Assembly: GCA_016209665.1 (NCBI GenBank)
Contig: JACQVT010000881.1
Span: 1-10,446 of the forward strand
Source of the DNA: Planctomycetota bacterium
GTDB lineage: Bacteria > Planctomycetota > Phycisphaerae > UBA1845 > PWPN01
Length of the DNA: 10,446 nt
Direction: 5' to 3'
A program made the position numbers and the translations under genes. The notes beneath the pieces are model-generated. The model searched no databases. It was not told where the DNA came from and saw nothing but the letters and a program-made list of their open reading frames with translations. Positions 1 through 5,985 of the stretch are shown here, one piece after another (within the stretch, counting starts at the first letter, position 1; each line of letters begins with the position of its first letter).

Positions 1-849
1 ATCGGCGTCAACGACTATCCCATCGTGTTCAACACCGGGCAGGTCATCCAGGGCTGGGTCGCCATGCATCGTCAGGACGGCGACCCGCGATACCTGGGGG
101 CCGCCCGGCGGGCCGCCGACTGGCTCATCTCCATCCAGGACGAGGACGGCAAATGGTCGCGGCACGAGTTTCACGACATCCCCCACGCGTATCAGTCGCG
201 GGTGGCTTGGCCTCTGCTGGAACTCCATGCCCTGACGCAGGATCACCGATACCGCCAAGCCGCGGAGCGGAACGTCCGGTGGATTCTCAGCCTGGGCGGC
301 GAGGAGGGCTGGATCCGCGAGATGGCGTTTCGCCGCGGCGAGAATCCGTTCACGCACACCATCGCCTACACGCTTCGGGGGCTGCTGGAGTGCGCCCGGC
401 TGCTCGACGGTGAACTCGCCATTCGTGTCGACGCGGTGGTATTGAACGCCTGCGAGCGCATCCTGATGCGATACGAACGACGCAAACGCGATCCGCGGAG
501 CAGCCCCGAGTATCTGCCGGGCACGCTGGATGAGCACTTCAGATCGATCGACCGTTATTCGTGCCTGACCGGCAACGCGCAGCTCGCGATTGTCTTCATC
601 CGGCTGTTCGAGCACGGCGGGGATCCGCGGTTCCTCAACGCCGCCCTCAAGCTGATCGACCAGGTCAAGGCCACGCAGTCGTTGCGGGCGATCAACCCCG
701 CGATCCGTGGTGCCGTCGGCGGTTCGTACCCGATCTGGGGCAGGTACACGCGGTTCGGTTATCCGAACTGGGCGGCCAAGTTCCTGGCTGATGCTCTCAT
801 GCTCGCCCGCCGCGTGCTCGCCAAGCTGGAGCGGGAGGCCGGGGCATGA
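1..849 (+). CDS. Alpha/alpha-toroid protein, probable glycan-locus enzyme (5' end outside window)
   Basis: The frame is open from base 1, so at least 282 C-terminal residues are present and the true start lies upstream; a GTG at position 25 has no convincing ribosome site and is an internal valine. The protein is a series of amphipathic helical hairpins with recurring aromatic and acidic motifs such as AADWLISIQDEDGKW, ERNVRWILSLGGEEGW and HTIAYTLRGLLECARLLDG. That pattern is typical of the alpha/alpha-toroid folds of terpene cyclases, six-hairpin glycosidases and glucuronyl epimerase-like proteins. I see no DxDD cyclase motif and cannot assign a catalytic site. The stop overlaps the next start as ATGA, so the two genes are translationally coupled. 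A role in sugar or polysaccharide processing is inferred from that partner. The fold call is moderately sure and the reaction is unknown. Confidence 0.75.
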   Translation: MGVNDYPIVFNTGQVIQGWVAMHRQDGDPRYLGAARRAADWLISIQDEDGKWSRHEFHDIPHAYQSRVAWPLLELHALTQDHRYRQAAERNVRWILSLGGEEGWIREMAFRRGENPFTHTIAYTLRGLLECARLLDGELAIRVDAVVLNACERILMRYERRKRDPRSSPEYLPGTLDEHFRSIDRYSCLTGNAQLAIVFIRLFEHGGDPRFLNAALKLIDQVKATQSLRAINPAIRGAVGGSYPIWGRYTRFGYPNWAAKFLADALMLARRVLAKLEREAGA

Positions 850-1667
850 AGATCGGCATCGTCGCCGGCGCCAACTCGAACCTGTACGCGTCGACGCTGG
901 TGGTGCGGCTGGCGGCGCAGCAGGACGCTCCGGCCTGCATCATCCTGGCCGAGGAGCCGGCCTGGCGGCGCCTGGCGGCGCACGTGCGGGTGGCCGGCGG
1001 GCGGGCGACGCTGCGGAAGCTGGCTCGGCACTACGACGTGGGCGGCCTGCCCGACCGAGACGCCCGCCACTATCTCCGCGAGTACGCCACAGGTCGGGGC
1101 CTGGCCGGCTGGGACTCGCCGTTGACGACACTCGCTGCCGGCACGGGGGCACGCGTCGTGCGGGTACCGAGCGTGCATGATCCGCGGGCGACCGACTGCG
1201 TCCGCGAGCATGGCCTGGACTTGTTGATCAACACGGCCGGCGTCATTTTCAAGCCGGCACTGCTGCAAGCCTCGCGTCTGGGGATGCTGAACGCCCACAT
1301 GGCCCGCCTGCCCCGATTCCGCGGCATGAACGTGCTGGAGTGGAGCCTCTGGTTTGACCAACCCCCCGCCGTCACCGTCCACTTCGTGACGCCGAGCATC
1401 GATCTGGGCGACATCCTGGCCGTCCGCGACATCCCCGTCGCCCGCGATGACACGATCTCAACGCTACGATCCAAGTCTTACGCCGTGATGGTCGAGGCGA
1501 TGGCCGAGTGCATCGCCGCCCTCCGCGAGGGGCGCGAGACCCGCACGCCCCAGCGCCCCGAGGAGGGCAAACAGTATTTCGTTATGCACCCGGCCTTGGC
1601 CAGGCTCGTGGAGGCCAGACTGGCAGCGTCGAAGACCGCCCTCTTCGCGCGCCGCACGCTGGGATAA
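846..1667 (+). CDS. Formyltransferase-fold enzyme (Fmt/PurN/sugar N-formyltransferase superfamily)
   Basis: The product has 273 residues and a formyltransferase N-domain. It starts with a beta-strand MKIGIVAGAN. The catalytic triad of the superfamily is readable: Asn149 and His151 in LNAHMARLPRFRG and Asp186 in VTPSIDLGDIL, with His-to-Asp spacing of 35 against 36 in PurN. Known members transfer a formyl group from N10-formyl-tetrahydrofolate to an amine: Met-tRNA, GAR, or the amino group of a nucleotide sugar. The PurN and Fmt signatures outside the triad are not matched. The NVLEWSLWF segment after the RG is typical of formyltransferases in surface polysaccharide loci. The short tail lacks the Fmt C-terminal domain of tRNA enzymes, so an amino-sugar or similar small-molecule substrate is more likely. 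The start overlaps the upstream stop by four bases (ATGA), which fixes it. Confidence 0.85.
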   Translation: MKIGIVAGANSNLYASTLVVRLAAQQDAPACIILAEEPAWRRLAAHVRVAGGRATLRKLARHYDVGGLPDRDARHYLREYATGRGLAGWDSPLTTLAAGTGARVVRVPSVHDPRATDCVREHGLDLLINTAGVIFKPALLQASRLGMLNAHMARLPRFRGMNVLEWSLWFDQPPAVTVHFVTPSIDLGDILAVRDIPVARDDTISTLRSKSYAVMVEAMAECIAALREGRETRTPQRPEEGKQYFVMHPALARLVEARLAASKTALFARRTLG

Positions 1668-1675
1668 GACATCGC

Positions 1676-1868
1676 TCACATCCACACACGCAGCACATGG
1701 ATTCCGACACTCGAGCGCTGTTTGCGGAGGATGTACTGAAGGTGCACATGGGAGACCAGCACGTGCTCGACTGTATGGGCCTCGGGCGGAGACAGAATCA
1801 GGGCCGCATCGAGGTAGTCCGAGAACTGGGCGTAAGACTCCGTGGAATCCGAGGAACACGACCTTCAT
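1676..1868 (-). pseudogene. Small hypothetical gene with apparent +1 frameshift, downstream of the zinc-ribbon gene
   Basis: An ATG lies three bases after the stop of the zinc-ribbon gene and opens with MKVVFLGFHG, using GC-ending codons. In that frame codon quality collapses after about ten codons. The +1 frame then reads as good coding sequence (YAQFSDYLDAALIL, then EHVLVSHVHLQYILRKQR) to a TGA at 1676-1678. In the +1 frame about three quarters of codons end in G or C, and it has no usable start of its own because a TGA overlaps the ATG. ATG to stop spans 193 bases, which is 64 codons plus one base. I read this as one gene of about 63 residues with a single-base insertion, a sequencing error, or less likely a programmed shift. 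I do not recognise the family. The N-terminus faintly recalls a HAD-type strand (VFLDFDG), but both aspartates are absent. The + strand reading (ATG at 1697) has poorer codon use and no ribosome site. Confidence 0.4.
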
Positions 1869-1871
1869 GAT

Positions 1872-2135
1872 CTACTTGAGACTCAGGAGTTGGTCCGCTA
1901 TCTGTGCCAAGCGGTCCTGGTCGGGGAAAGCAACGGCGTATCCGTTGATTCCCCCTAATGGAAGCACCCCGGAGGGAGGTAACGTCGAGCCGTGGTTGTA
2001 AGTCTTGGCAACCTGCTCGGCCTCGTTCTGGTCGTAGTAAACCTCGATGATCCACCCGCAGTTGGGACATCGGTTGGTCGTTGACTGCCCGAGGGGCCAA
2101 CGATGACGGCAATGGAAACACTCTATGGTCGCCAT
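1872..2135 (-). CDS. Small zinc-ribbon protein
   Basis: The product has 87 residues. An N-terminal treble-clef or zinc-ribbon module has two CxxC knuckles, Cys6/Cys9 (CFHC) and Cys23/Cys26 (CPNCG), separated by 13 residues, and should bind one zinc ion. The rest of the chain shows no known domain and ends in a short amphipathic helix (DQDRLAQIADQLLSLK). GAGGAC at 2141-2146 gives a ribosome site 5 bases before the ATG. It lies 102 bases downstream of ribBA and 3 bases upstream of the ATG of the frameshifted small gene, which suggests the two small genes were co-translated. No signal peptide or membrane segment is present. Such proteins may bind nucleic acid or mediate protein contacts, but the sequence does not say which. 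The gene is very likely real, its function unknown. Confidence 0.75.
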   Translation of the reverse strand: MATIECFHCRHRWPLGQSTTNRCPNCGWIIEVYYDQNEAEQVAKTYNHGSTLPPSGVLPLGGINGYAVAFPDQDRLAQIADQLLSLK

Positions 2136-2157
2136 TTCAAGTCCTCACTCACCCTCC

Positions 2158-2163
2158 ATTGTA
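2158..2163 (-). promoter_or_regulatory. Possible -10 element for the zinc-ribbon gene
   Basis: TACAAT on the minus strand, 22 bases before the ATG at 2135, matches the -10 hexamer found upstream of ribBA. A -35 box at the right distance is poor (CTGTTG, 17-base spacer). It would allow the zinc-ribbon gene its own transcript in addition to read-through from ribBA. Confidence 0.3.
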
Positions 2164-2237
2164 CAACATCTGGCCCTCTTCAACAGGCCACCCACCTGTG
2201 AACCCATCGGCCGCGGTGCCCGCCCCGCTCACGTGCT

Positions 2238-3473
2238 TCAGTCTAGCAGATGTCCCAGCTTCTCTTTTTTGGTCTGGAGGTAGCGGCGGTTGATCTCGTT
2301 CGGCGGGACCTTGATCGGCACCTGCTCGACGATCTCCAGGCCGTACAACTGCAAGTGATGGACCTTCTTGGGGTTGTTGGTGAGGATCCGGAGCCGCCGC
2401 AGGCCCAGATCGCGGAGGATGTGGGCCCCGATGCCGTAGTCGCGCTTGTCGGCAGGGAAACCCAGTTCTTCGTTGGCCTGGACGGTATCCAGACCCTGGT
2501 CCTGGAGGAGGTAGGCCTTGAGCTTGTTGTGCAGGCCGATGCCGCGGCCCTCCTGGCGCAGATAGACGATCGCGCCCTTTCCGGCCTGCTGAATGAGGCG
2601 CATGGCCGCGTGAAGCTGGCTGCCGCAGTCGCAGCGCAGCGAGCCCAAGAGGTCGCCTGTCAGGCACTCCGAGTGTACGCGGACGAGCGTCGGCTCCTCG
2701 TGGGGAACGGGCTGACCGTTGGACTGGCGATCGCCGACGCCGCCGCAGCACAGGGCCAGGTGCAGATCTGGATCGACGATTGACTTGTAGGCGTGCATCG
2801 TGAAGGAACCGTAGCTGGTGGGCAACTGGACGGTCTCGACCCGCTCGACGAGGGATTCGCGCTGCTCGCGGTACTCGATCAGCGAGGCGATCTTGCACAT
2901 CTTCAGGCCGTGCCGCGGACAGAACCGCCGCAGGTCGGGAACGCGGGCCATGGTGCCGTCCTCGTTGAGGACCTCGATCAAGGCCCCCACCGGCTTCAGG
3001 CCCGCCAGCCGGAGCAGATCGACGGTGCCCTCAGTCTGGCCCGCCCGCACGAGGACGCCGCCCTCGCGGGCCATCAGCGGGTTGACGTGGCCGGGGCGCA
3101 GGAAGTCGTCGGGCTCGGCGTCGGGGGCAGTCAACCGGCGAATGGTCGTGCAGCGGTCGGCGGCGGAGACGCCGGTGGTGACTCCGAACTGCGGCCCGGC
3201 GTCGATGGTCACGGTGAAGGCGGTGCCCAGGCGGGCCGTGTTCTCGATCGCCTGCGGCGTCAGCCCCAGGTGGCGGCAGAGGTCGCGGCTCAGAGCCACG
3301 CAGAGCACGCCCCGGCCGTGGGTCAGCATGAAGTTGACCCTCTCCGGCGTGATCAACTCGGCGGCGCAGATCAGGTCGCCCTCGTTCTCCCGGCGTTCGT
3401 CGTCCACCAGCACGACGAATCGGCCCGCCCGCAGGTCGGCGATGGCTTCGTCAACGGTGCAGAACTCGTCCAT
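2238..3473 (-). CDS. ribBA: Bifunctional 3,4-dihydroxy-2-butanone-4-phosphate synthase / GTP cyclohydrolase II
   Basis: This 411-residue cytosolic fusion supplies both precursors of riboflavin. Residues 1-205 are DHBP synthase (ribulose 5-phosphate to DHBP plus formate), with the acidic loop DDERRENEGD (24-33), TTGVSAADR (99-107) and GHVNPL (128-133). Residues from about 212 to 411 are GTP cyclohydrolase II, with zinc ligands Cys270, Cys281 and Cys283 (HSECLTGDLLGSLRCDCG), RQEGRGIGL (306-314) and the C-terminal TNNPKK. Two oddities stand out. Residue 146 is Gln in AGQTEGT, where the family usually has the metal-binding His of GHTEA. The RibA half also carries a short insertion around CCGGVGDRQSNGQPVPHEE (242-260). 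The start is the ATG at 3473, where homology begins. The frame stays open far upstream, but only as antisense of the repeat gene. No Shine-Dalgarno is visible, and the promoter lies only 8 bases away. Confidence 0.95.
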   Translation of the reverse strand: MDEFCTVDEAIADLRAGRFVVLVDDERRENEGDLICAAELITPERVNFMLTHGRGVLCVALSRDLCRHLGLTPQAIENTARLGTAFTVTIDAGPQFGVTTGVSAADRCTTIRRLTAPDAEPDDFLRPGHVNPLMAREGGVLVRAGQTEGTVDLLRLAGLKPVGALIEVLNEDGTMARVPDLRRFCPRHGLKMCKIASLIEYREQRESLVERVETVQLPTSYGSFTMHAYKSIVDPDLHLALCCGGVGDRQSNGQPVPHEEPTLVRVHSECLTGDLLGSLRCDCGSQLHAAMRLIQQAGKGAIVYLRQEGRGIGLHNKLKAYLLQDQGLDTVQANEELGFPADKRDYGIGAHILRDLGLRRLRILTNNPKKVHHLQLYGLEIVEQVPIKVPPNEINRRYLQTKKEKLGHLLD

Positions 3474-3481
3474 AGCGGGGT

Positions 3482-3510
3482 ATTGTAAACCATCCCGGCC
3501 CGAACCCCAA
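3482..3510 (-). promoter_or_regulatory. ribBA promoter, predicted leaderless start
   Basis: On the minus strand TTGGGG (3505-3510) and TACAAT (3482-3487) are 17 bases apart, a good sigma-70-type arrangement. The -10 ends 8 bases before the ATG at 3473, so transcription would begin at or within a few bases of the start codon. This agrees with the lack of a ribosome site. No room remains for an FMN riboswitch in the leader. Confidence 0.5.
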
Positions 3511-3529
3511 CGCTCGGCGGCCTCGGACG

Positions 3530-3559
3530 TTGCCTGGCCCACTTGGGGGGTGCTAGGAT
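3530..3559 (+). promoter_or_regulatory. Possible promoter of the thrombospondin-repeat gene
   Basis: TTGCCT (3530-3535) and TAGGAT (3554-3559) lie 18 bases apart on the plus strand, and an untranslated leader of roughly 80 bases would follow. The match is moderate and is supported mainly by the divergent position relative to ribBA. Confidence 0.35.
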
Positions 3560-3628
3560 GTCGGCGGTGGCGCGGGGTTGCCGTCCAGCACCGGAAAATG
3601 CCGCGATCCACCGGTGAACCAACGCAAT

Positions 3629-3635
3629 GGAGGGG
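3629..3635 (+). promoter_or_regulatory. Ribosome binding site deciding the start at 3645
   Basis: GGAGGGG sits 9 bases before the ATG at 3645. It overlaps the earlier in-frame ATG at 3627, which therefore cannot use it. This places the start six codons inside the longest open frame and directly before a signal peptide. Confidence 0.7.
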
Positions 3636-3644
3636 ATACCCGAC

Positions 3645-5036
3645 ATGGCTTCCTGCCGATTGCCTGGATGGTTGTTGTATGCCGGCTGGCTGGCCGCCCT
3701 GCCCCTGCTGCTGGCCGGAACCTGCGCGGTCAGCGACGCCGACGGGGACGGCGTCGTAGACGAGGCCGACAACTGCCCCACCGTCGCCAACGCGGACCAG
3801 GCCGACTCGAACGGCAACGGCGTGGGTGACGCCTGCGATCCCCTCACGCTCGACAGCGACAACGACGGGATCGTGAATGCCTTCGACAACTGTCCCCTGA
3901 CCACCAACGCCGACCAGTCCGACATCGACGGCGACGGTCTGGGCGATGCCTGCGACAACTGCCCGCTGGTCAGGAACCCGAACCAGGAGGACCCGGACAA
4001 CGACGACCTTGGCAGCGCGTGCGACAACTGCCCGAACGCCGCCAACCCCGACCAGGCCGACCAGAACAGCGACGGGCTCGGCGACGCCTGCGACCCGAAC
4101 CTCATCGACACCGACAACGACGGCCTGGTCGATGCCCAGGACAACTGCCCCACCGTCGCCAACGCTGATCAGGCCGACCGTGACGGCGACGGCGTCGGCG
4201 ACGTCTGCGACAACTGTGAGACCGAGGCCAACGCCAACCAGGCCGACGCCGACAACGACGGCATCGGGGACTTCTGCGACAATTGCCCCTCGGTCGCGAA
4301 CGTCAACCAGAACGACGCGGACAACGACGGCATCGGCGACGCCTGCGAACCCGACGAGGACAGCGACGGCGACGACCCGACGAACCGCAACGACAACTGC
4401 CCTTCGGTCCCGAACCCGACCCAGGACGACGGCGACAACGACGGCGTGGGCGATGCGTGCGACACCTGCCCCCCCGTCGCCAACACCAACCAGAACGACA
4501 CCGACGGCGACGGCATCGGCGACGCCAGCGACAACTGCCCCGCCAACATCAACGTGAGCCAGGCCGACGGCGACACGGACGGCGTCGGTGATGCCTGTGA
4601 CAACTGCCCTTCGATATCCAACGCCAACCAGTTGGATACCGACGCCGACGGCGTGGGCGACGTCTGCGACAACTGCCCGACGACCGCCAACCCGACTCAA
4701 CAGGACTCCAACGGCAACGGCATCGGCAACGCCTGTGAGAACCCGCGGACGCTTCTCAGCCTCGGCCCGTCGGCGTCACCGCCTTCCGGCGTCTTCACGC
4801 CCACCGCCGTCAACAAGACCATCACGATTACCGTCACGACCTCGCCCTCGATCGGGCGGGTGCAGATCCAGGTCCGTAACAACGTCAACGTCGTGGTGGC
4901 GTCGTTCCTCACCCCCACGTCGGGAACGTCCATCCTGTCGTTCACGAACACCCAGGCCGTGCCGCATACCGTGCAGACCTTTGAGACGGCAAACCCCGTT
5001 CCCAACCAGTACGCGCTGCTGGTGACGGAGCAATGA
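3645..5036 (+). CDS. Exported thrombospondin type 3 repeat protein
   Basis: The product has 463 residues. Residues 1-28 form a signal peptide with a hydrophobic core (WLLYAGWLAALPLLLAGTC). The cysteine after AGT is close to a lipobox but not canonical, so lipoprotein anchoring is possible and unproven. Residues 31-365 hold twelve thrombospondin type 3 units of about 23 residues (NCPxxxNxxQxDxDxDGxGDxCD), whose Asp/Asn residues bind calcium and whose Cys pairs form disulfides. Unit 9 reads DASD, with Ser in place of Cys. Residues 366-463 look like a small beta-sandwich (TITITVTTSPSIGRVQIQV) and contain no PEP-CTERM or other sorting tail. Known relatives are rigid, calcium-stabilised stalks on the cell surface or in secreted proteins; a structural or adhesive role is inferred. 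The gene diverges from ribBA and converges on the endonuclease gene with 25 bases between stops and no visible terminator. Confidence 0.9.
   Translation: MASCRLPGWLLYAGWLAALPLLLAGTCAVSDADGDGVVDEADNCPTVANADQADSNGNGVGDACDPLTLDSDNDGIVNAFDNCPLTTNADQSDIDGDGLGDACDNCPLVRNPNQEDPDNDDLGSACDNCPNAANPDQADQNSDGLGDACDPNLIDTDNDGLVDAQDNCPTVANADQADRDGDGVGDVCDNCETEANANQADADNDGIGDFCDNCPSVANVNQNDADNDGIGDACEPDEDSDGDDPTNRNDNCPSVPNPTQDDGDNDGVGDACDTCPPVANTNQNDTDGDGIGDASDNCPANINVSQADGDTDGVGDACDNCPSISNANQLDTDADGVGDVCDNCPTTANPTQQDSNGNGIGNACENPRTLLSLGPSASPPSGVFTPTAVNKTITITVTTSPSIGRVQIQVRNNVNVVVASFLTPTSGTSILSFTNTQAVPHTVQTFETANPVPNQYALLVTEQ
3735..4739 (+). repeat. In-frame tandem repeat array encoding twelve thrombospondin type 3 units
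   Basis: About 1 kb is built from a 69-base unit recognisable by GACAACTGCCC and GGCGACGCCTGCGA. Units 2-4, 5-7 and 8-12 run without gaps. Longer linkers with an extra Cys-free DxDxDG motif follow units 1, 4 and 7. The periodic antisense strand lacks stop codons and yields a spurious long open frame in phase with ribBA. Confidence 0.9.
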
Positions 5037-5061
5037 CAATCTTGCGATGCCGAGCGCCTGA

Positions 5062-5985
5062 TCAGTCGCCGTTCCCCTCGGCCGCTTGTGCTCGAGGCTC
5101 ATATTCCTTCGTATGCCATTGCTGGAGAGCAGGAGAGTCTTCATGCCAACCACGGCGACCGGTCTGGAGGCGCAAATCGGGGGCTTGATAGACGAACCGC
5201 AGGTCGTAGAGTTTGTAGATCCTCGGGATCAACGCTTCCAAGCGCAAGGGACTGTCCGCTGGGGGGTAGTCCTCCATGACCTCCCCTATGCAGTCACTAT
5301 CCACATTTACCAGGGTCAGCGCAACGGCTTCATACTTGGATATTTCGTTGCGGATGCCCCCTCGACCCGCCAAGCCTGACAGGGCGAGGTGGTACTTGAC
5401 CACAAGGGGGCTGGGCCGACCATTGTCCGCGATGGCGACATCGTTGGGCCGCATCAAGCCGTCGGCTGTCTTCAGGAGTGCCGGTGCATCCGGCGACAGT
5501 CGGCCCGGCCGGTTGGCCCTGATCACCCCCCAGTAGGCATACACGAGTGAAGGATAGGTCATGTGGATGTTTGTGCAGTCGCCGCCGGCCTCCTCCAGCC
5601 GATTCGTCAGGTTCCGCAGTGCATTGAGTGTTCCCTTCATAGAAACGGCGATCACCGGGCCGATATCCTTCTTCGTGACGACGACATCCACCTGTTTCGT
5701 CTTCAGGCCCCCGAGGATCGTCTGCTCACCCGATCCGCCAGCTTCCGGATCATGCTCGATGAGCCGGCGAAGGTTTGCTCCGGCGCCGCTTTCGTGAACC
5801 TTGAACGGAGGTCGCGGGGTGATTTCGTCGGGATGGAAGCCTCCTTCCAGGCATAACCGGCAGGCGACGTACCAGTGTAGTGGCTTGATATGCCTTTGGC
5901 TGGTTGTTCCATGCGCGGCGAGAGCGAACTCCCGGAGAGCATCACGCAAGCCTATCCATTTGCATCGCTCAGGCTGATTGCTCAC
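5062..5985 (-). CDS. Putative Type II restriction endonuclease partnered with the adjacent methyltransferase
   Basis: The product has 307 residues, is soluble, and has no signal peptide. I do not recognise a named family. The central segment GLKTKQVDVVVTKKDIGPV followed by IAVSMKGTLN looks like the core of a PD-(D/E)xK nuclease: Asp100 ends one strand, and Ser115-Met-Lys117 ends the next in place of (D/E)xK. A helix with Glu131/Glu132 could supply the displaced acidic residue, as in the SxK...E enzymes Cfr10I and NgoMIV. The strongest evidence is position. Its GTG start lies inside the 3' end of the methyltransferase gene (17-base overlap), with GGTGG 7 bases before it, an order and coupling usual for Type II systems. 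Cleavage of unmethylated DNA at the methyltransferase's site is inferred. The last 30 residues look disordered. The alternative is an unrelated accessory protein of a methylation or phage-defence module. Confidence 0.65.
   Translation of the reverse strand: MSNQPERCKWIGLRDALREFALAAHGTTSQRHIKPLHWYVACRLCLEGGFHPDEITPRPPFKVHESGAGANLRRLIEHDPEAGGSGEQTILGGLKTKQVDVVVTKKDIGPVIAVSMKGTLNALRNLTNRLEEAGGDCTNIHMTYPSLVYAYWGVIRANRPGRLSPDAPALLKTADGLMRPNDVAIADNGRPSPLVVKYHLALSGLAGRGGIRNEISKYEAVALTLVNVDSDCIGEVMEDYPPADSPLRLEALIPRIYKLYDLRFVYQAPDLRLQTGRRGWHEDSPALQQWHTKEYEPRAQAAEGNGD

Noticed and set aside
1697..1870. A plus-strand frame from ATG 1697 encoding about 57 residues.
   Set aside because: It has no ribosome site, poorer codon-end GC than the minus-strand reading, and ends within the small minus-strand gene's start. 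It is probably a shadow.
2183..2199. ACAGG...CCTGT inverted repeat downstream of the ribBA stop as a terminator.
   Set aside because: The stem has only 5 bp and no T-tract follows on the minus strand.
3474..3644. An FMN riboswitch in the divergent region upstream of ribBA.
   Set aside because: The likely transcription start is at the ATG and no RFN-element consensus blocks are visible on the minus strand.
3474..4700. A stop-free minus-strand frame continuous with ribBA, giving an 820-residue open frame with Val/Gly-rich repeats.
   Set aside because: It is the antisense of the periodic Asp/Asn codons of the thrombospondin-repeat gene. RibB homology, the promoter and the chosen ATG all begin at 3473-3510.
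3735..4739. A CRISPR-like array suggested by regular about 69-base repeats.
   Set aside because: The repeats are in-frame and coding, diverge by codon-synonymous changes, and have no conserved palindromic direct repeat with unique spacers.
5037..5061. A bidirectional terminator between the convergent repeat-protein and endonuclease genes.
   Set aside because: Only 25 bases are available, with no stem-loop beyond the 8-base palindrome CTGATCAG and no T-runs.
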